From NCBI RefSeq assembly GCF_023955655.1, contig NZ_JAMXHT010000001.1:62001-126000 (forward strand): a DNA stretch of 64,000 bases, written 5' to 3'. Position 1 is the first letter of the stretch. Every line of letters begins with the position of its first letter. Source of the stretch: Ralstonia soli (GTDB taxonomy: Bacteria > Pseudomonadota > Gammaproteobacteria > Burkholderiales > Burkholderiaceae). A program made the translations under genes and the position numbers. A model generated the notes under the pieces. It worked only from the letters and a program-made list of their open reading frames with translations, was not told the origin of the DNA and did no database searches. Positions 17,572 through 25,805 of the stretch are shown here, piece by piece.

Positions 17572-18930
17572 TCAATGCAGTTTGATAGCCGGCCGGCTTC
17601 CACGGCCAAGCCACTGCGCCAGCACTCCTAGCACCGCATGCTTGAATCCCGACACGCCGAGCAGGTGCTTGCGATACAGCAACCGATATAACCCGCTCGC
17701 CGCCGCACCGTTCACGATCAGCGCGCGTGACGGCACGCTGCCGCCTGTCTGATAGGTAGCGCCGGCCTGACCGAGCGAAACGACAGTGCCCGCGTCGCGG
17801 AACGTGAAGCCAGGCACTGGCTTGCCCGACAGGCGCTGCGCAAACGCCTTGCCGAGATACATCGCCTGCTGATGTGCGACCTGCGCTCGCGGCGGGAGGA
17901 AGCCGTTACTCGCAGCCGACGGGCACGCCGCGCAGTCCCCGAACGCAAAGATGCGAGGATCGCCCTGCGTTTGCAACTGGTCGGTGACGATGATCTGGTT
18001 CGCCGCATTCAGCGCGATGCCGTGTAGCGACTTTAGGAATGCCGGGCCGGCCACGCCAGCAGCCCAGACCGTGATGTCGCTGTCCAGCGTGTCGCCGGAG
18101 CCGGTCACGAGTGAATCGGCCCGGACCTCGGCCACCCGCGCACCGGTCACGACCTCGACGTTGAGCCGGCGTAGCGCTGCGGCGGCGCGGGCGGACACAC
18201 GTTCGTCAAGCGCCGGCAGCACACGTACGCCACCTTCGATCAGCCGGATGCGAACGTCCCGCTTCGGATCTAACGCCTGGAAGCGATAGGCCGACAATTG
18301 ATCGGCCGCGTGCGTGAGCGCGGCGGCAAGCTCTACGCCAGTTGCACCCGCGCCGATTACGTTGATGCTCACCGCAGGCGAGCTCCGCACACCGGCCGTT
18401 TCGAGCCGGTGATTCGCCTTCGCGCATGCGGCGTGAAACTTCCGGCGGAAGACCTCAGCATGCTCGACATTCTCGAGCGGCAGCGCGTGAAGCGCTGCGC
18501 CCGGCACGTTGAAGAAGTTCGTCACGCTGCCGACGGACAGCACAAGGCTGTCGTAGCGGATCTGCCGCTGCGGCAGGATCTCTGCACCTTCCGCGTCGAG
18601 CACGGCGCCGATTGCCGCGATGCACGCGTCGCGATCGACGTCCCCGAGTTGGCCCTGAACGAAGCGAAACCCATAGCGCTTCGCCTGCGCTAAATATTCG
18701 ATGTGGTGGTTGGCCGGATCGCGATGCCCGGTCGCCGCTTCGTGCAGCAGCGGCTTCCAGAAGTGCGTCGGATACCGGTCGACGAGCACGATCTCCGCGG
18801 CGCGGCGCCGGCCAACGGTGTCGGCAAGGCGCGTCGCCAGATGCAGGCCGCCGGCGCCGCCGCCGATGATCACGATGCGATGAAGGTCCGAGCCGCTGTC
18901 GGCGTCGAGCATGAGGGGGGCGTGGGTCAT
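17572..18930 (-). CDS. ndh: Type II NADH dehydrogenase (NAD(P)/FAD-dependent oxidoreductase)
   Basis: A 452-residue NDH-2-like flavoprotein. The first dinucleotide fold is I-V-I-I-G-G-G-A-G-G-L at residues 18-28, the second V-I-G-A-G-A-T-G-V-E-L-A in the middle, and the FAD contact A-F-G-D-C-A-A-C near residue 325. Family members pass electrons from NADH to quinone at the inner face of the membrane without pumping protons. The C-terminal third lacks a clear transmembrane helix, in line with peripheral attachment. It is divergent from a LysR gene that probably controls it. Confidence 0.88.
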   Translation of the reverse strand: MTHAPLMLDADSGSDLHRIVIIGGGAGGLHLATRLADTVGRRRAAEIVLVDRYPTHFWKPLLHEAATGHRDPANHHIEYLAQAKRYGFRFVQGQLGDVDRDACIAAIGAVLDAEGAEILPQRQIRYDSLVLSVGSVTNFFNVPGAALHALPLENVEHAEVFRRKFHAACAKANHRLETAGVRSSPAVSINVIGAGATGVELAAALTHAADQLSAYRFQALDPKRDVRIRLIEGGVRVLPALDERVSARAAAALRRLNVEVVTGARVAEVRADSLVTGSGDTLDSDITVWAAGVAGPAFLKSLHGIALNAANQIIVTDQLQTQGDPRIFAFGDCAACPSAASNGFLPPRAQVAHQQAMYLGKAFAQRLSGKPVPGFTFRDAGTVVSLGQAGATYQTGGSVPSRALIVNGAAASGLYRLLYRKHLLGVSGFKHAVLGVLAQWLGRGSRPAIKLH

Positions 18931-19039
18931 GATGCGCTCCGCGTTGAATGCAATGTCCGGTAGCCCGCTGTCAGGCCGTGAGCACCCACGATATAGTCTC
19001 GGTTGAAGACAAACAATTTAATGTTTTTCGTCAACCCAT

Positions 19040-20005
19040 ATGCTTTCACTTATATCTAGACCAGCAACCTTCCGGCAGCTGAAGGCGCTCGATATGGTCA
19101 CGCGGCTGGGCAGTGTGTCGCGAGCGGCTGAGGAGATGAACCTGACGCAGCCTGCGGTGTCGCTGCAAATCCGCCAGCTGGAGGAAGCCATCGGCGCACG
19201 CGTTCTGCAGCGTGTCGGGCGCGGTGTTCAGCTAACCGCGGCAGGCGAGATTCTCGCGCGATACGCACGCGAGATTTTGCAGTTATGGAGCGAGGCGGGC
19301 GACGAAGTCGCCGCGCTGAAGGGGGATCTTGGTGGCACGTTGCGCATCGGTGCTATTACAACGGCCGAGTATCTGATTCCGCCGATTCTCGTCAAGTTCG
19401 CGGAGACGCGTCCGCACGTGAAGACCTACTTCAAGGTCGGCAATCGCGAGGACATCATCCGCATGCTCGCGACGCACGAGATTGACCTCGCAGTGATGGG
19501 TAGTCCGCCGAGGGAACTGCGCACGAACGCGACGGAGTTTGCGAAGCATCCGATGGCATTCGTCGCCGCGCCCGACCATCGCCTGATGCGGCGCAAGCGG
19601 TTGTCGCTGAAAGACCTGGAGTCGGCGAATCTGCTGGTCCGCGAACGTGGTGCCGGTACCCGTTCGACGGTCGAGAGTCTGTTCAAGGCATCGAGCCTCA
19701 GGCTTCACATCGGCTCTGAGCTGTCGAGCAACGAAGCGATCAAGCAGATGGCCGAGGCGGGGCTTGGCGTCGCATTCCTGTCGCTGCATGCGTGTGCGCT
19801 TGAGTTACGGACCGGACTACTCGCTCAACTGCCATTCGCCGGCAATCCGGTCGAGCGCGAATGGTATGTGGTGACGCTTTCCGACCGGCGCATCTCTCAG
19901 GCGGCTGGCCTGTTTCGCGATTTCGTCGTCGAGCACGGCGCGCATGTGATCGACAATGCGAAGACGTCGCCAGACAGACGCAGGAAGTCGGCGCCGGCGC
20001 GATGA
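19040..20005 (+). CDS. LysR family transcriptional regulator (CbbR-like)
   Basis: A 321-residue LysR protein. The winged helix is at residues 8-68 (F-R-Q-L-K-A-L-D-M-V-T-R-L-G-S-V-S-R-A-A, then L-T-Q-P-A-V-S-L-Q-I-R-Q-L-E), followed by an effector domain starting L-R-I-G-A-I-T-T-A-E-Y-L-I-P-P. The domain order and this segment resemble CbbR/CysB-like regulators. It is divergent from ndh with about 109 bp between the starts, so it probably controls ndh and itself. The C-terminal basic tail (D-R-R-R-K-S) is unusual but harmless. Confidence 0.87.
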   Translation: MLSLISRPATFRQLKALDMVTRLGSVSRAAEEMNLTQPAVSLQIRQLEEAIGARVLQRVGRGVQLTAAGEILARYAREILQLWSEAGDEVAALKGDLGGTLRIGAITTAEYLIPPILVKFAETRPHVKTYFKVGNREDIIRMLATHEIDLAVMGSPPRELRTNATEFAKHPMAFVAAPDHRLMRRKRLSLKDLESANLLVRERGAGTRSTVESLFKASSLRLHIGSELSSNEAIKQMAEAGLGVAFLSLHACALELRTGLLAQLPFAGNPVEREWYVVTLSDRRISQAAGLFRDFVVEHGAHVIDNAKTSPDRRRKSAPAR

Positions 20006-20020
20006 TTGAGAGCGCCAGCA

Positions 20021-20269
20021 TCATTGGTCAAATAACCGAACCACGGGACCAGGAAGCCGCTCAAGCTGTGCCATGTCGAACGAGCTATACCGGCGTGGCA
20101 ACCTTAAGCACAATGAGTTTGACCTGCTACACGCCCTGCGATACCCGATCGCGAACAGTAGGAATGGCACTGCCACCACGAGCGGATCGAGCCCGAAGCC
20201 AGCAGCCTCAACAAACGTGCCCTGGCGGTCAGCGAAGAAGCCCGCGTCAGGATGGCGGTTGTTAAGCAA
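20021..20269 (-). pseudogene. Possible MMPL/RND exporter fragment
   Basis: The minus strand contains G-F-G-L-D-P-L-V-V-A-V-P-F-L-L-F-A-I-G, close to the transmembrane segment that begins the second half of MMPL/RND-type exporters. After it the expected continuation is only found by changing frame. No other part of such a gene is present. Weak call. Confidence 0.35.
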
Positions 20270-20330
20270 TGAAGAAAAGTCTGGCCACCTGCGCCCGCAA
20301 ACCGATGGCGAAGGGCTATAGCCTCATCCC

Positions 20331-20546
20331 TTACGCCGCTCGCTGCGGCACGCTGATGCCCGAGACCCTGGCTCGGTCGGGCGATCTCACCTCGAACAGC
20401 CACTCCAGGACATCAGGTGCGACCGACAGGTCGTGCCGGCTGTGTGTGGTTGCGATGAACTTGAACTGTGAGCGCGGACGCGGCCCCGCTATATGCATCC
20501 AGGTCCGTACTCGATAGCGACCGATCTGCTCACCCTCGGCATCCAT
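20331..20546 (-). pseudogene. IS3 family transposase fragment
   Basis: A 71-residue minus-strand frame reads E-G-E-Q-I-G-R-Y-R-V-R-T-W-M and then F-I-A-T-T-H-S-R-H-D-L-S-V-A-P-D-V-L, the part of IS3-family OrfB that precedes the DDE domain. The catalytic core is absent. The rest of 20006-20790 shows no gene. Confidence 0.5.
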
Positions 20547-20790
20547 CGCGTGCCCGCTGCCCTGGCTTTACGTTGGCGGCGCCGGCTGCTCGCACAGGCA
20601 CTTCCTTTGCCATTGCTTTTCCTCGTCGTGGCGGATTGTCCTCTTATCGACTTTTCCGAGGAAATTGGACCGCAACATGCAGGCATCCGATTTCCCATAA
20701 AAGACGGCATAAGCTGAGCCACGATTAAGCTGATAAGGGAGCTACCCCGAAGCATGACGACAGACCGCACGTCCGGCATCAAAGTGCGAG

Positions 20791-21579
20791 CTAGCGCCCT
20801 GTTGTGATGCTACCCGCACCTCGTCGATAGACTTCCAGCGCCGTGCGGGTGGAAGCTAGTTCCCGTTCCAACGTCTCAATCCGGGCTACGAAGCCACTGC
20901 GCTCGTCGCGCAGCGCCTGACGCATCGCGTCAGTCTCTACTAGGCGGCGGCGCTCAGCCCCTTCGAGACGCGCGGCCAAGGCCTGCAATTCCTCTGGCGC
21001 CCGGGCGAGCCGGTCCACCAGCTCGCGCTCGCGGGCCGACGCTCCCGCCTGCACCTGGGCAAACAGCGCACTGGCTGCCTCCTCCCGGGCGCGAGCAACC
21101 GCGGCCTCCGTCTGGGCCACTTGCAGCTGCTCACGCAGGGCGCGGTTGTCCACCTCCAGCCGTTCACAGTGCTCGGCCAACCAAGCGGCCGCGCCCTCCC
21201 CTTCTATCGATGATGGCGGAGCCGACGGCGCCCAGTCCTGCAGCGCCACCCGGACCTCCTTCCGCACGAAGGCCTGCACACTGTCCTCGCGCCCTTCGGT
21301 TACGTCAACGACCTCCCCCTCGGCTGTTTCAGTAGCGGCGCGGCGGTCGTCCAGAACGGCTTGAAAGGTGGCCGTGCTCGGCGTGCGGGCAACACCTGCG
21401 GCCACAAGCAAGCGCCGGTACACCTTCTGCCCGAAGCTGCGCCCGGCAATGCGGTCAATCTCCTCGATCGCCCGAGCGAGGAATAACCTGTTATCGGGAT
21501 AGCGCACGGCGAGCTGCTGCACGGCGAGCTGAATCGCATGCAATTGGTCGTCGGGGAAGGCAATTGGCGTGCGGGCCAT
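20791..21579 (-). CDS. KfrA-like plasmid DNA-binding coiled-coil protein
   Basis: A 262-residue protein whose N-terminal half is a putative DNA-binding domain of the KfrA N-terminal kind (A-I-E-E-I-D-R-I-A-G-R-S-F-G-Q-K-V-Y-R-R-L-L). Its C-terminal half (about 130-245) is a long Ala/Glu/Arg-rich coiled coil. KfrA proteins are autoregulated plasmid proteins that help segregation and can form filaments. It is divergent from a tyrosine recombinase over an AT-rich 166-bp region with an inverted repeat. A paired operation of the two is inferred. Confidence 0.75.
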   Translation of the reverse strand: MARTPIAFPDDQLHAIQLAVQQLAVRYPDNRLFLARAIEEIDRIAGRSFGQKVYRRLLVAAGVARTPSTATFQAVLDDRRAATETAEGEVVDVTEGREDSVQAFVRKEVRVALQDWAPSAPPSSIEGEGAAAWLAEHCERLEVDNRALREQLQVAQTEAAVARAREEAASALFAQVQAGASARERELVDRLARAPEELQALAARLEGAERRRLVETDAMRQALRDERSGFVARIETLERELASTRTALEVYRRGAGSITTGR

Positions 21580-21632
21580 CGCGGCAGGACGGAAAGAGTA
21601 GCAATGCCATCACTATAGCCAAAACTTTGATC

Positions 21633-21696
21633 TTAATGGTGACTATTAATATGATCTTTTTTGATAACGATTTACCATTAACAGAATAATGGTAAA
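21633..21696. promoter_or_regulatory. Inverted repeat, candidate KfrA-like operator or recombinase site
   Basis: A perfect 10-bp inverted repeat TTTACCATTA (21671-21680) / TAATGGTAAA (21687-21696) with a 6-bp spacer. A further half-site TTAATGGT at 21633-21640 lies 30 bp away. All are in the AT-rich gap between the divergent DNA-binding protein and recombinase genes. Arm length and 6-bp centre fit either an autoregulator operator or a tyrosine-recombinase core site. Confidence 0.5.
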
Positions 21697-21745
21697 ATGG
21701 TTTTGCTTGCAGCTTTAGCCGCTTCCTTATCAAATTTAGTGCCCC

Positions 21746-22936
21746 ATGAGTCACCAACCAATTGGGCTGCCTGCGACCAAAAATGCGTTGGTCGGCGCCG
21801 TGCTGCCAACCGGCGCGGGCGACGACGCCCTGATCGCCGCCTGGCTTAGCGCCAAACACGCTGGCGGCCTGGGTATCCGGCCCAACACGGCCAATCAGTA
21901 TGCGCTGGAGGGCCGGCGTCTACTTTGGTTTGCCCACGTCACCGGATATCGCTTCCAGACCTGGGGCAAAGAGGAGGCCCTGGCCTACTTGCGCCTGCTC
22001 CAGGCGCCGCCGCCAGAGGCCATTGGCGATACCCGAACCCAGGACAGCGCAGCTTGGCGTCCGTTTCGCAAACCGCTCTCGCCGGCGTCGGTCAGGCAAA
22101 GCGCGTTGATCGCGGGGGCATTCTTCAAGTGGCTGGTTGAGCAGGAGGCGATTCGGGTGAGCCCCTTCCCTCGGCTTGCCCGCTCACAGGAACGCCGTGG
22201 CCCTGGTTCGCAACAGCGATACCTGGAACCGGTTCACCTGCGCGCAATCTTCGACGCCATTGCGGCTCGAGCCGCGACGACGTTTTGGGATCGCGTCAAG
22301 CGCGATCGCGATCGTTTGGTGATCGCCCTCGCCTTTCAAACGGGGATGCGCGCGTCCGAGTTGGCCGCCCTTACTTGGAGGGATTTCGAAAAGAAGCAAG
22401 GGAAGCACGGCAGCTATTGGTTGGTGGTAGTCCGCCACGGCGGCGGAGGACAAAACCAGGTCGTGCCATGCGATAACGCCATGCCCGAGATCTCTGCGTT
22501 TCGCCGTGGAATTGGCCTCAGCCCAGAACCGAAATCTTCGGATGGGACGGCTGTGATCCCCTGCATGCCGGGCGGAAAGCGGCGGCGCACAGATCCACAC
22601 GGCAGCCTCGATCTGCAGCGCCTGCTGACACGGCCGGTTGCCACACGCCACGGCATCTACAGCATCGTGAAGCAAGCCTTTGAGGATGCAGCCATCCTTC
22701 TAGAAGGCAAAGGAGATAGCGACGCGGCGTACAAGCTGCGCCATGCCTCGACCCACTGGTTGCGTCACAGTGCTGCAACGCTGCTACTGCGTTCAGGTAG
22801 ACCGGTTACCGATGTGCAGCGCGTTTTGCGACATCAGGACATCAATACGACACGGACCTATACACACGAGGAACTCGATGACCTCGCCTACTCGGTCCAC
22901 GGGGGCCTTGCGCTCGACGAGATACTGCGGGGTTGA
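21746..22936 (+). CDS. Tyrosine recombinase / site-specific integrase
   Basis: A 396-residue phage-integrase-family recombinase. A SAM-like N-terminal core-binding domain is followed by the catalytic domain with Arg in G-M-R-A-S-E-L-A-A-L, H-x-x-R within T-H-W-L-R-H-S-A-A-T, and the nucleophile Tyr in L-R-H-Q-D-I-N-T-T-R-T-Y-T-H. All key residues are present. It may resolve replicon dimers or belong to a mobile island; no attachment-site duplication was found. It is divergent from the KfrA-like gene, and 1.9 kb separate it from parB. Confidence 0.88.
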   Translation: MSHQPIGLPATKNALVGAVLPTGAGDDALIAAWLSAKHAGGLGIRPNTANQYALEGRRLLWFAHVTGYRFQTWGKEEALAYLRLLQAPPPEAIGDTRTQDSAAWRPFRKPLSPASVRQSALIAGAFFKWLVEQEAIRVSPFPRLARSQERRGPGSQQRYLEPVHLRAIFDAIAARAATTFWDRVKRDRDRLVIALAFQTGMRASELAALTWRDFEKKQGKHGSYWLVVVRHGGGGQNQVVPCDNAMPEISAFRRGIGLSPEPKSSDGTAVIPCMPGGKRRRTDPHGSLDLQRLLTRPVATRHGIYSIVKQAFEDAAILLEGKGDSDAAYKLRHASTHWLRHSAATLLLRSGRPVTDVQRVLRHQDINTTRTYTHEELDDLAYSVHGGLALDEILRG

Positions 22937-24426
22937 CCCCCCTGCCCTGATGGCCTTACAGCCACTGAAGTCATCGTTCGCCACGCTTAAACGGAGTGAA
23001 TGTACTTCAGCACCTGATTTCAGTATATAGCAGTCCATGTTGTGATCGCCTCTCAATTCTCACGCGGAAGCCACTTACGAATGCGCCCGTTGGCAGATCA
23101 AACAGAGGAGATACCTCCAAGTTCGATGTGCAATTTACGCGTAGCTTTCGCGAACGCGTCGATGCCTACGCATTGGTGAATAGGCTCCGGGGACCATTGC
23201 TCATACCTGTTTCGCGGTGTTCCCCCGAGTGGCGGGCTTCTCTGAGAAAGCGGGTCACCTGGACTCCCTTCTTCTCAACGAGTCATTTGCTCCCGTTGCG
23301 GTACCGCGACGTCATCAGCATCACAGGCCTCTCCACCGAAAAGGCATCCGAGAAGGGGCTCGCCGGAACATCGTGGTGCTCAGTGTTTCTCGACGGAAAG
23401 TATGTTCAGCCATTGCCCTACCCCAGTGCCACTCGCGCATGGCCAACGCTGCACATTGACGGCGAAGAATGGCGCATGTGGCACCTTCCGCGATCACGGC
23501 CTAGAAGAAATCGAATAGCACACCTCGGCGTCGGCCGGACCGCCTGGCAACCCGAATCGCACGGTTCACGGCACCTGTTGCCTTGCGGTAAGGCCACGCA
23601 GTGATCATGCGCATCGCAAGATCACTCTGCACGCGGGTCAATTGCTGCTGACTGAGAGAAAAGTCTCAATCGCGCAGCACCTTTGATCAGGCGAACGTGC
23701 AGCTTGCCGAGGTTAGAGGTGCAGTATCCAAAGGCTACCTCTCAATCTCGGAAATCTAGGCTGGGCTGGTGATCCTAACCTGCAGTCGACACCGATCGTA
23801 CTGATGCTTCTATATGGCCCAGGCTTGAGTTCAGTCCTTGAGTTTGGATACGTCCAGGCTCGGGCTACTCCCTCACGGCAGATTGGATGAGGCACTCGAC
23901 CGTTTGGTAGCTTGCAGTCGGTGTGCAGGGACGAAATGGCGATGGCTCTGAGCCCCCAGGCGGACAAGCGTGTGGGGAATGGCCCGTCGTTGCTAAAGAT
24001 TGCCCCTCGAACTGAGACGGCGTGCCGATCTAGTAGGAGGCTGCATCGTATAGGAACCGTATCGCACTGAAATTCCCTCACCCAGGCTCATATATGTGAA
24101 AGTGATGCGGTTGCGGCGGCCTCGACCACGTCCAGCATGACCCGGCCGTTACTGCCGATTGGATCGCAACGGTGGTCGCTCGCCCTTTGGCTGCTGCCGG
24201 AAACGTGGGGCATTACGAATACGCTCACCTTGGCCCCGGCCATACCCGATCACCACATACCCCGGGGAGGGGGAGCGCAACCTCGCTAGACGCAAAGTTC
24301 GTCAATACTGAACGGCAATTCGTTTGCGTTGGCCGAGGGGAGGGTTGCAGGCAAATCTGCAGACCCATGTGTACGGAATCTTCATAGGGTCGAGCGCCGA
24401 CAGATCTCGCACGCAGGCGCTAGCTG
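22937..24426. other. Long non-coding or decayed stretch before the par locus
   Basis: About 1.5 kb with no recognised gene. A frame at 22996-23604 (+, 202 residues) contains plausible text such as W-C-S-V-F-L-D-G-K-Y-V-Q-P-L-P but I recognise no family, and its start is unsupported. Other frames look like chance. The region may be decayed or may be partition DNA. Confidence 0.4.
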
Positions 24427-24461
24427 GGGCGAGCGTGTCCAGAGTCTGGACACGCTCGCCC
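24427..24461. promoter_or_regulatory. parS: Perfect palindrome, candidate parS site 1
   Basis: 17-bp arms around a single central G at 24444. The inner 19 bp GTGTCCAGAGTCTGGACAC (24435-24453) is repeated exactly 116 bp away. It lies downstream of parB, on the side where plasmid centromeres are often found. Assignment as parS is inference from symmetry, repetition and position; an operator is the alternative. Confidence 0.55.
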
Positions 24462-24548
24462 ACAGTACTTTGTCGCCAAACCTGGTGCGCGAACATGGGA
24501 TCACATTAGACCAAAAACATCGGACACCGCCCGCAGCCCGACTCCCGA

Positions 24549-24571
24549 TAGTGTCCAGAGTCTGGACACTA
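24549..24571. promoter_or_regulatory. parS: Perfect palindrome, candidate parS site 2
   Basis: Second copy of GTGTCCAGAGTCTGGACAC (24551-24569), extended by TA on both sides to a 23-bp palindrome. Flanking arms differ from those of the first copy, so selection appears to have kept just the 19-bp core. Confidence 0.55.
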
Positions 24572-24666
24572 CATCCCGATGGCTAACATTGGGCCGGCGC
24601 GAAGTCGCACAAGCAGTCGCCACCGAATTCAATCGAAGACACAAAAAAAAAGCCCGCTCACGGCGG

Positions 24667-24790
24667 TAATGCCGTTCAGTTAAGGCAAAAAAGGCCGCCC
24701 CGATTGACGTCGGGGCGGCCTTTTTCCTTCTTGTTGACTCAATTCGCGTTGTCGCGAGCCAGCCAAGTCACGCTTAACTGAACGGCATTA
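24667..24790. mobile_element. IS4-like miniature inverted-repeat element (124 bp)
   Basis: Ends are TAATGCCGTTCAGTTAAG (24667-24684) and its exact complement (24773-24790), flanked by a 12-bp direct repeat CGCTCACGGCGG (24655-24666 and 24791-24802). From memory, the ends resemble those of IS4 (TAATGCCGATCAGTTAAG), a family that makes 10-13-bp target duplications. The element has no coding capacity. Its interior holds a strong bidirectional terminator (24688-24725). Confidence 0.75.
24688..24725. terminator. Bidirectional rho-independent terminator inside the miniature element
   Basis: Perfect 16-bp arms (AAAAAGGCCGCCCCGA at 24688-24703 and its complement at 24710-24725) with a 6-nt loop TTGACG. 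The G/C-rich stem with T tracts in both directions is textbook. It probably replaces the parB terminator broken by the insertion. Confidence 0.85.
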
Positions 24791-24833
24791 CGCTCACGGC
24801 GGGCTTTTTCTTCTTCTCGATCAACAAGCACAA

Positions 24834-25805
24834 CTACTGCAACTTCCCCTGCATGCTGAACATGTCCCCAATCAATTGGCGAATTTGAGTCTCTTGAGCT
24901 TCTGTCAGCACCCCTGACTTGAACTTGACAGTGAGGCCGCTACCATCCTTGGTAATGCTTCCCGCGTGCTCCTTACCCGCGAAGAACTTGTCGATGCTAC
25001 GTCCATTCAGCGGACTCGACGTTTCTCCACGAGTCGCCTGGCTCTTGATCGCTGCGGCAAATTTCGACTGATCCAGGCTCCCCCCAACCACCAGTGTCCA
25101 CAAAGACCGGGCGGCAGCATGTCCTTTCTCGCCATGGCTCCGGATGGCGCTCACCACTGCTTCCGCAGCAGTGCTCCCAAGCAAGCGGGGCTTTGACTCC
25201 AAGTCTCGTTGGATAAAATCCGGCAGCTTCTCATAGGCGAGATATTGGTACAGCGCCGAACGCGACATCCCTAGCGCGGTCGCCATCTTCTTCTTTTCGG
25301 GGAATTCACTTGCAGCTCGCCGAACGGAGATGCTGATTTCGTAGTCGCTCAAATCCTCACGGTCGACGTTCTCGAGCAAAGCGAACACGGCCATCTCTTC
25401 GTCAGAGCAGTCCGATACCAGTGCAGGGATTTCCACCCAACCAAGCATCTGGCACGCACGCCAGCGGCGTTCACCCGCAATGATTTCGTACCCAGCGGCA
25501 CTACGGCGTACCAAAATCGGCTGCAGCAGCCCTGCCACTCGAACCGACTCCGCCAGCTCGGACAGCTTCAGCGGATCAAAGCTCTTACGGGGCTGCCACG
25601 GATTGGGCACGCACTGAGCGATCGGCACTGTCACTTGCCCGGCCTTTGCCTCCAACTCCTGGATGCGAGCCTCCGCAACAGCGAGCGCTCCCATCATTCC
25701 CGGGCCAGTCCGCGGCTTTGCCGGCTTTGCCACCTCGTTCGGCTTAATGTCAGCAGTCGACCGCAGGTCGGCGGTCTGCTGAGCCATTCGGTCCCGCAAG
25801 CTCAT
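24834..25805 (-). CDS. parB: ParB partition protein
   Basis: A 323-residue ParB/Spo0J protein. The N-terminal nuclease-like domain has the box G-E-R-R-W-R-A near residue 113, E-N-V-D-R-E-D-L-S-D-Y-E-I follows, and a helix-turn-helix (A-T-A-L-G-M-S-R-S-A-L-Y-Q-Y-L) lies near residues 180-195. The C-terminal part would dimerise. The start is set at ATG 25805, which overlaps the parA stop as ATGA and has GGAGGA upstream; an upstream in-frame start is less likely. It binds parS and works with ParA to segregate the replicon. The nearby 19-bp palindromes are candidate targets. Confidence 0.92.
   Translation of the reverse strand: MSLRDRMAQQTADLRSTADIKPNEVAKPAKPRTGPGMMGALAVAEARIQELEAKAGQVTVPIAQCVPNPWQPRKSFDPLKLSELAESVRVAGLLQPILVRRSAAGYEIIAGERRWRACQMLGWVEIPALVSDCSDEEMAVFALLENVDREDLSDYEISISVRRAASEFPEKKKMATALGMSRSALYQYLAYEKLPDFIQRDLESKPRLLGSTAAEAVVSAIRSHGEKGHAAARSLWTLVVGGSLDQSKFAAAIKSQATRGETSSPLNGRSIDKFFAGKEHAGSITKDGSGLTVKFKSGVLTEAQETQIRQLIGDMFSMQGKLQ

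Larger units (their letters stand above)
24645..24815. terminator. Original bidirectional terminator of the parAB operon, interrupted
   Basis: Removing the insertion described in the next entry restores AAAAAGCCCGC-TCACG-GCGGGCTTTTT, a perfect 11-bp stem with A and T tracts on both sides. This would end parB transcription and block incoming transcripts. The insertion splits it at its loop. Confidence 0.65.

Noticed and set aside
23713-24081. 122-residue minus-strand frame before the par locus.
   Set aside because: No start signal, uneven composition and no recognisable motif; treated as chance.
24427-24461. Strong hairpin as a transcription terminator.
   Set aside because: No T tract on either side, only a single central base, and an exact second copy nearby fit a protein-binding palindrome better.
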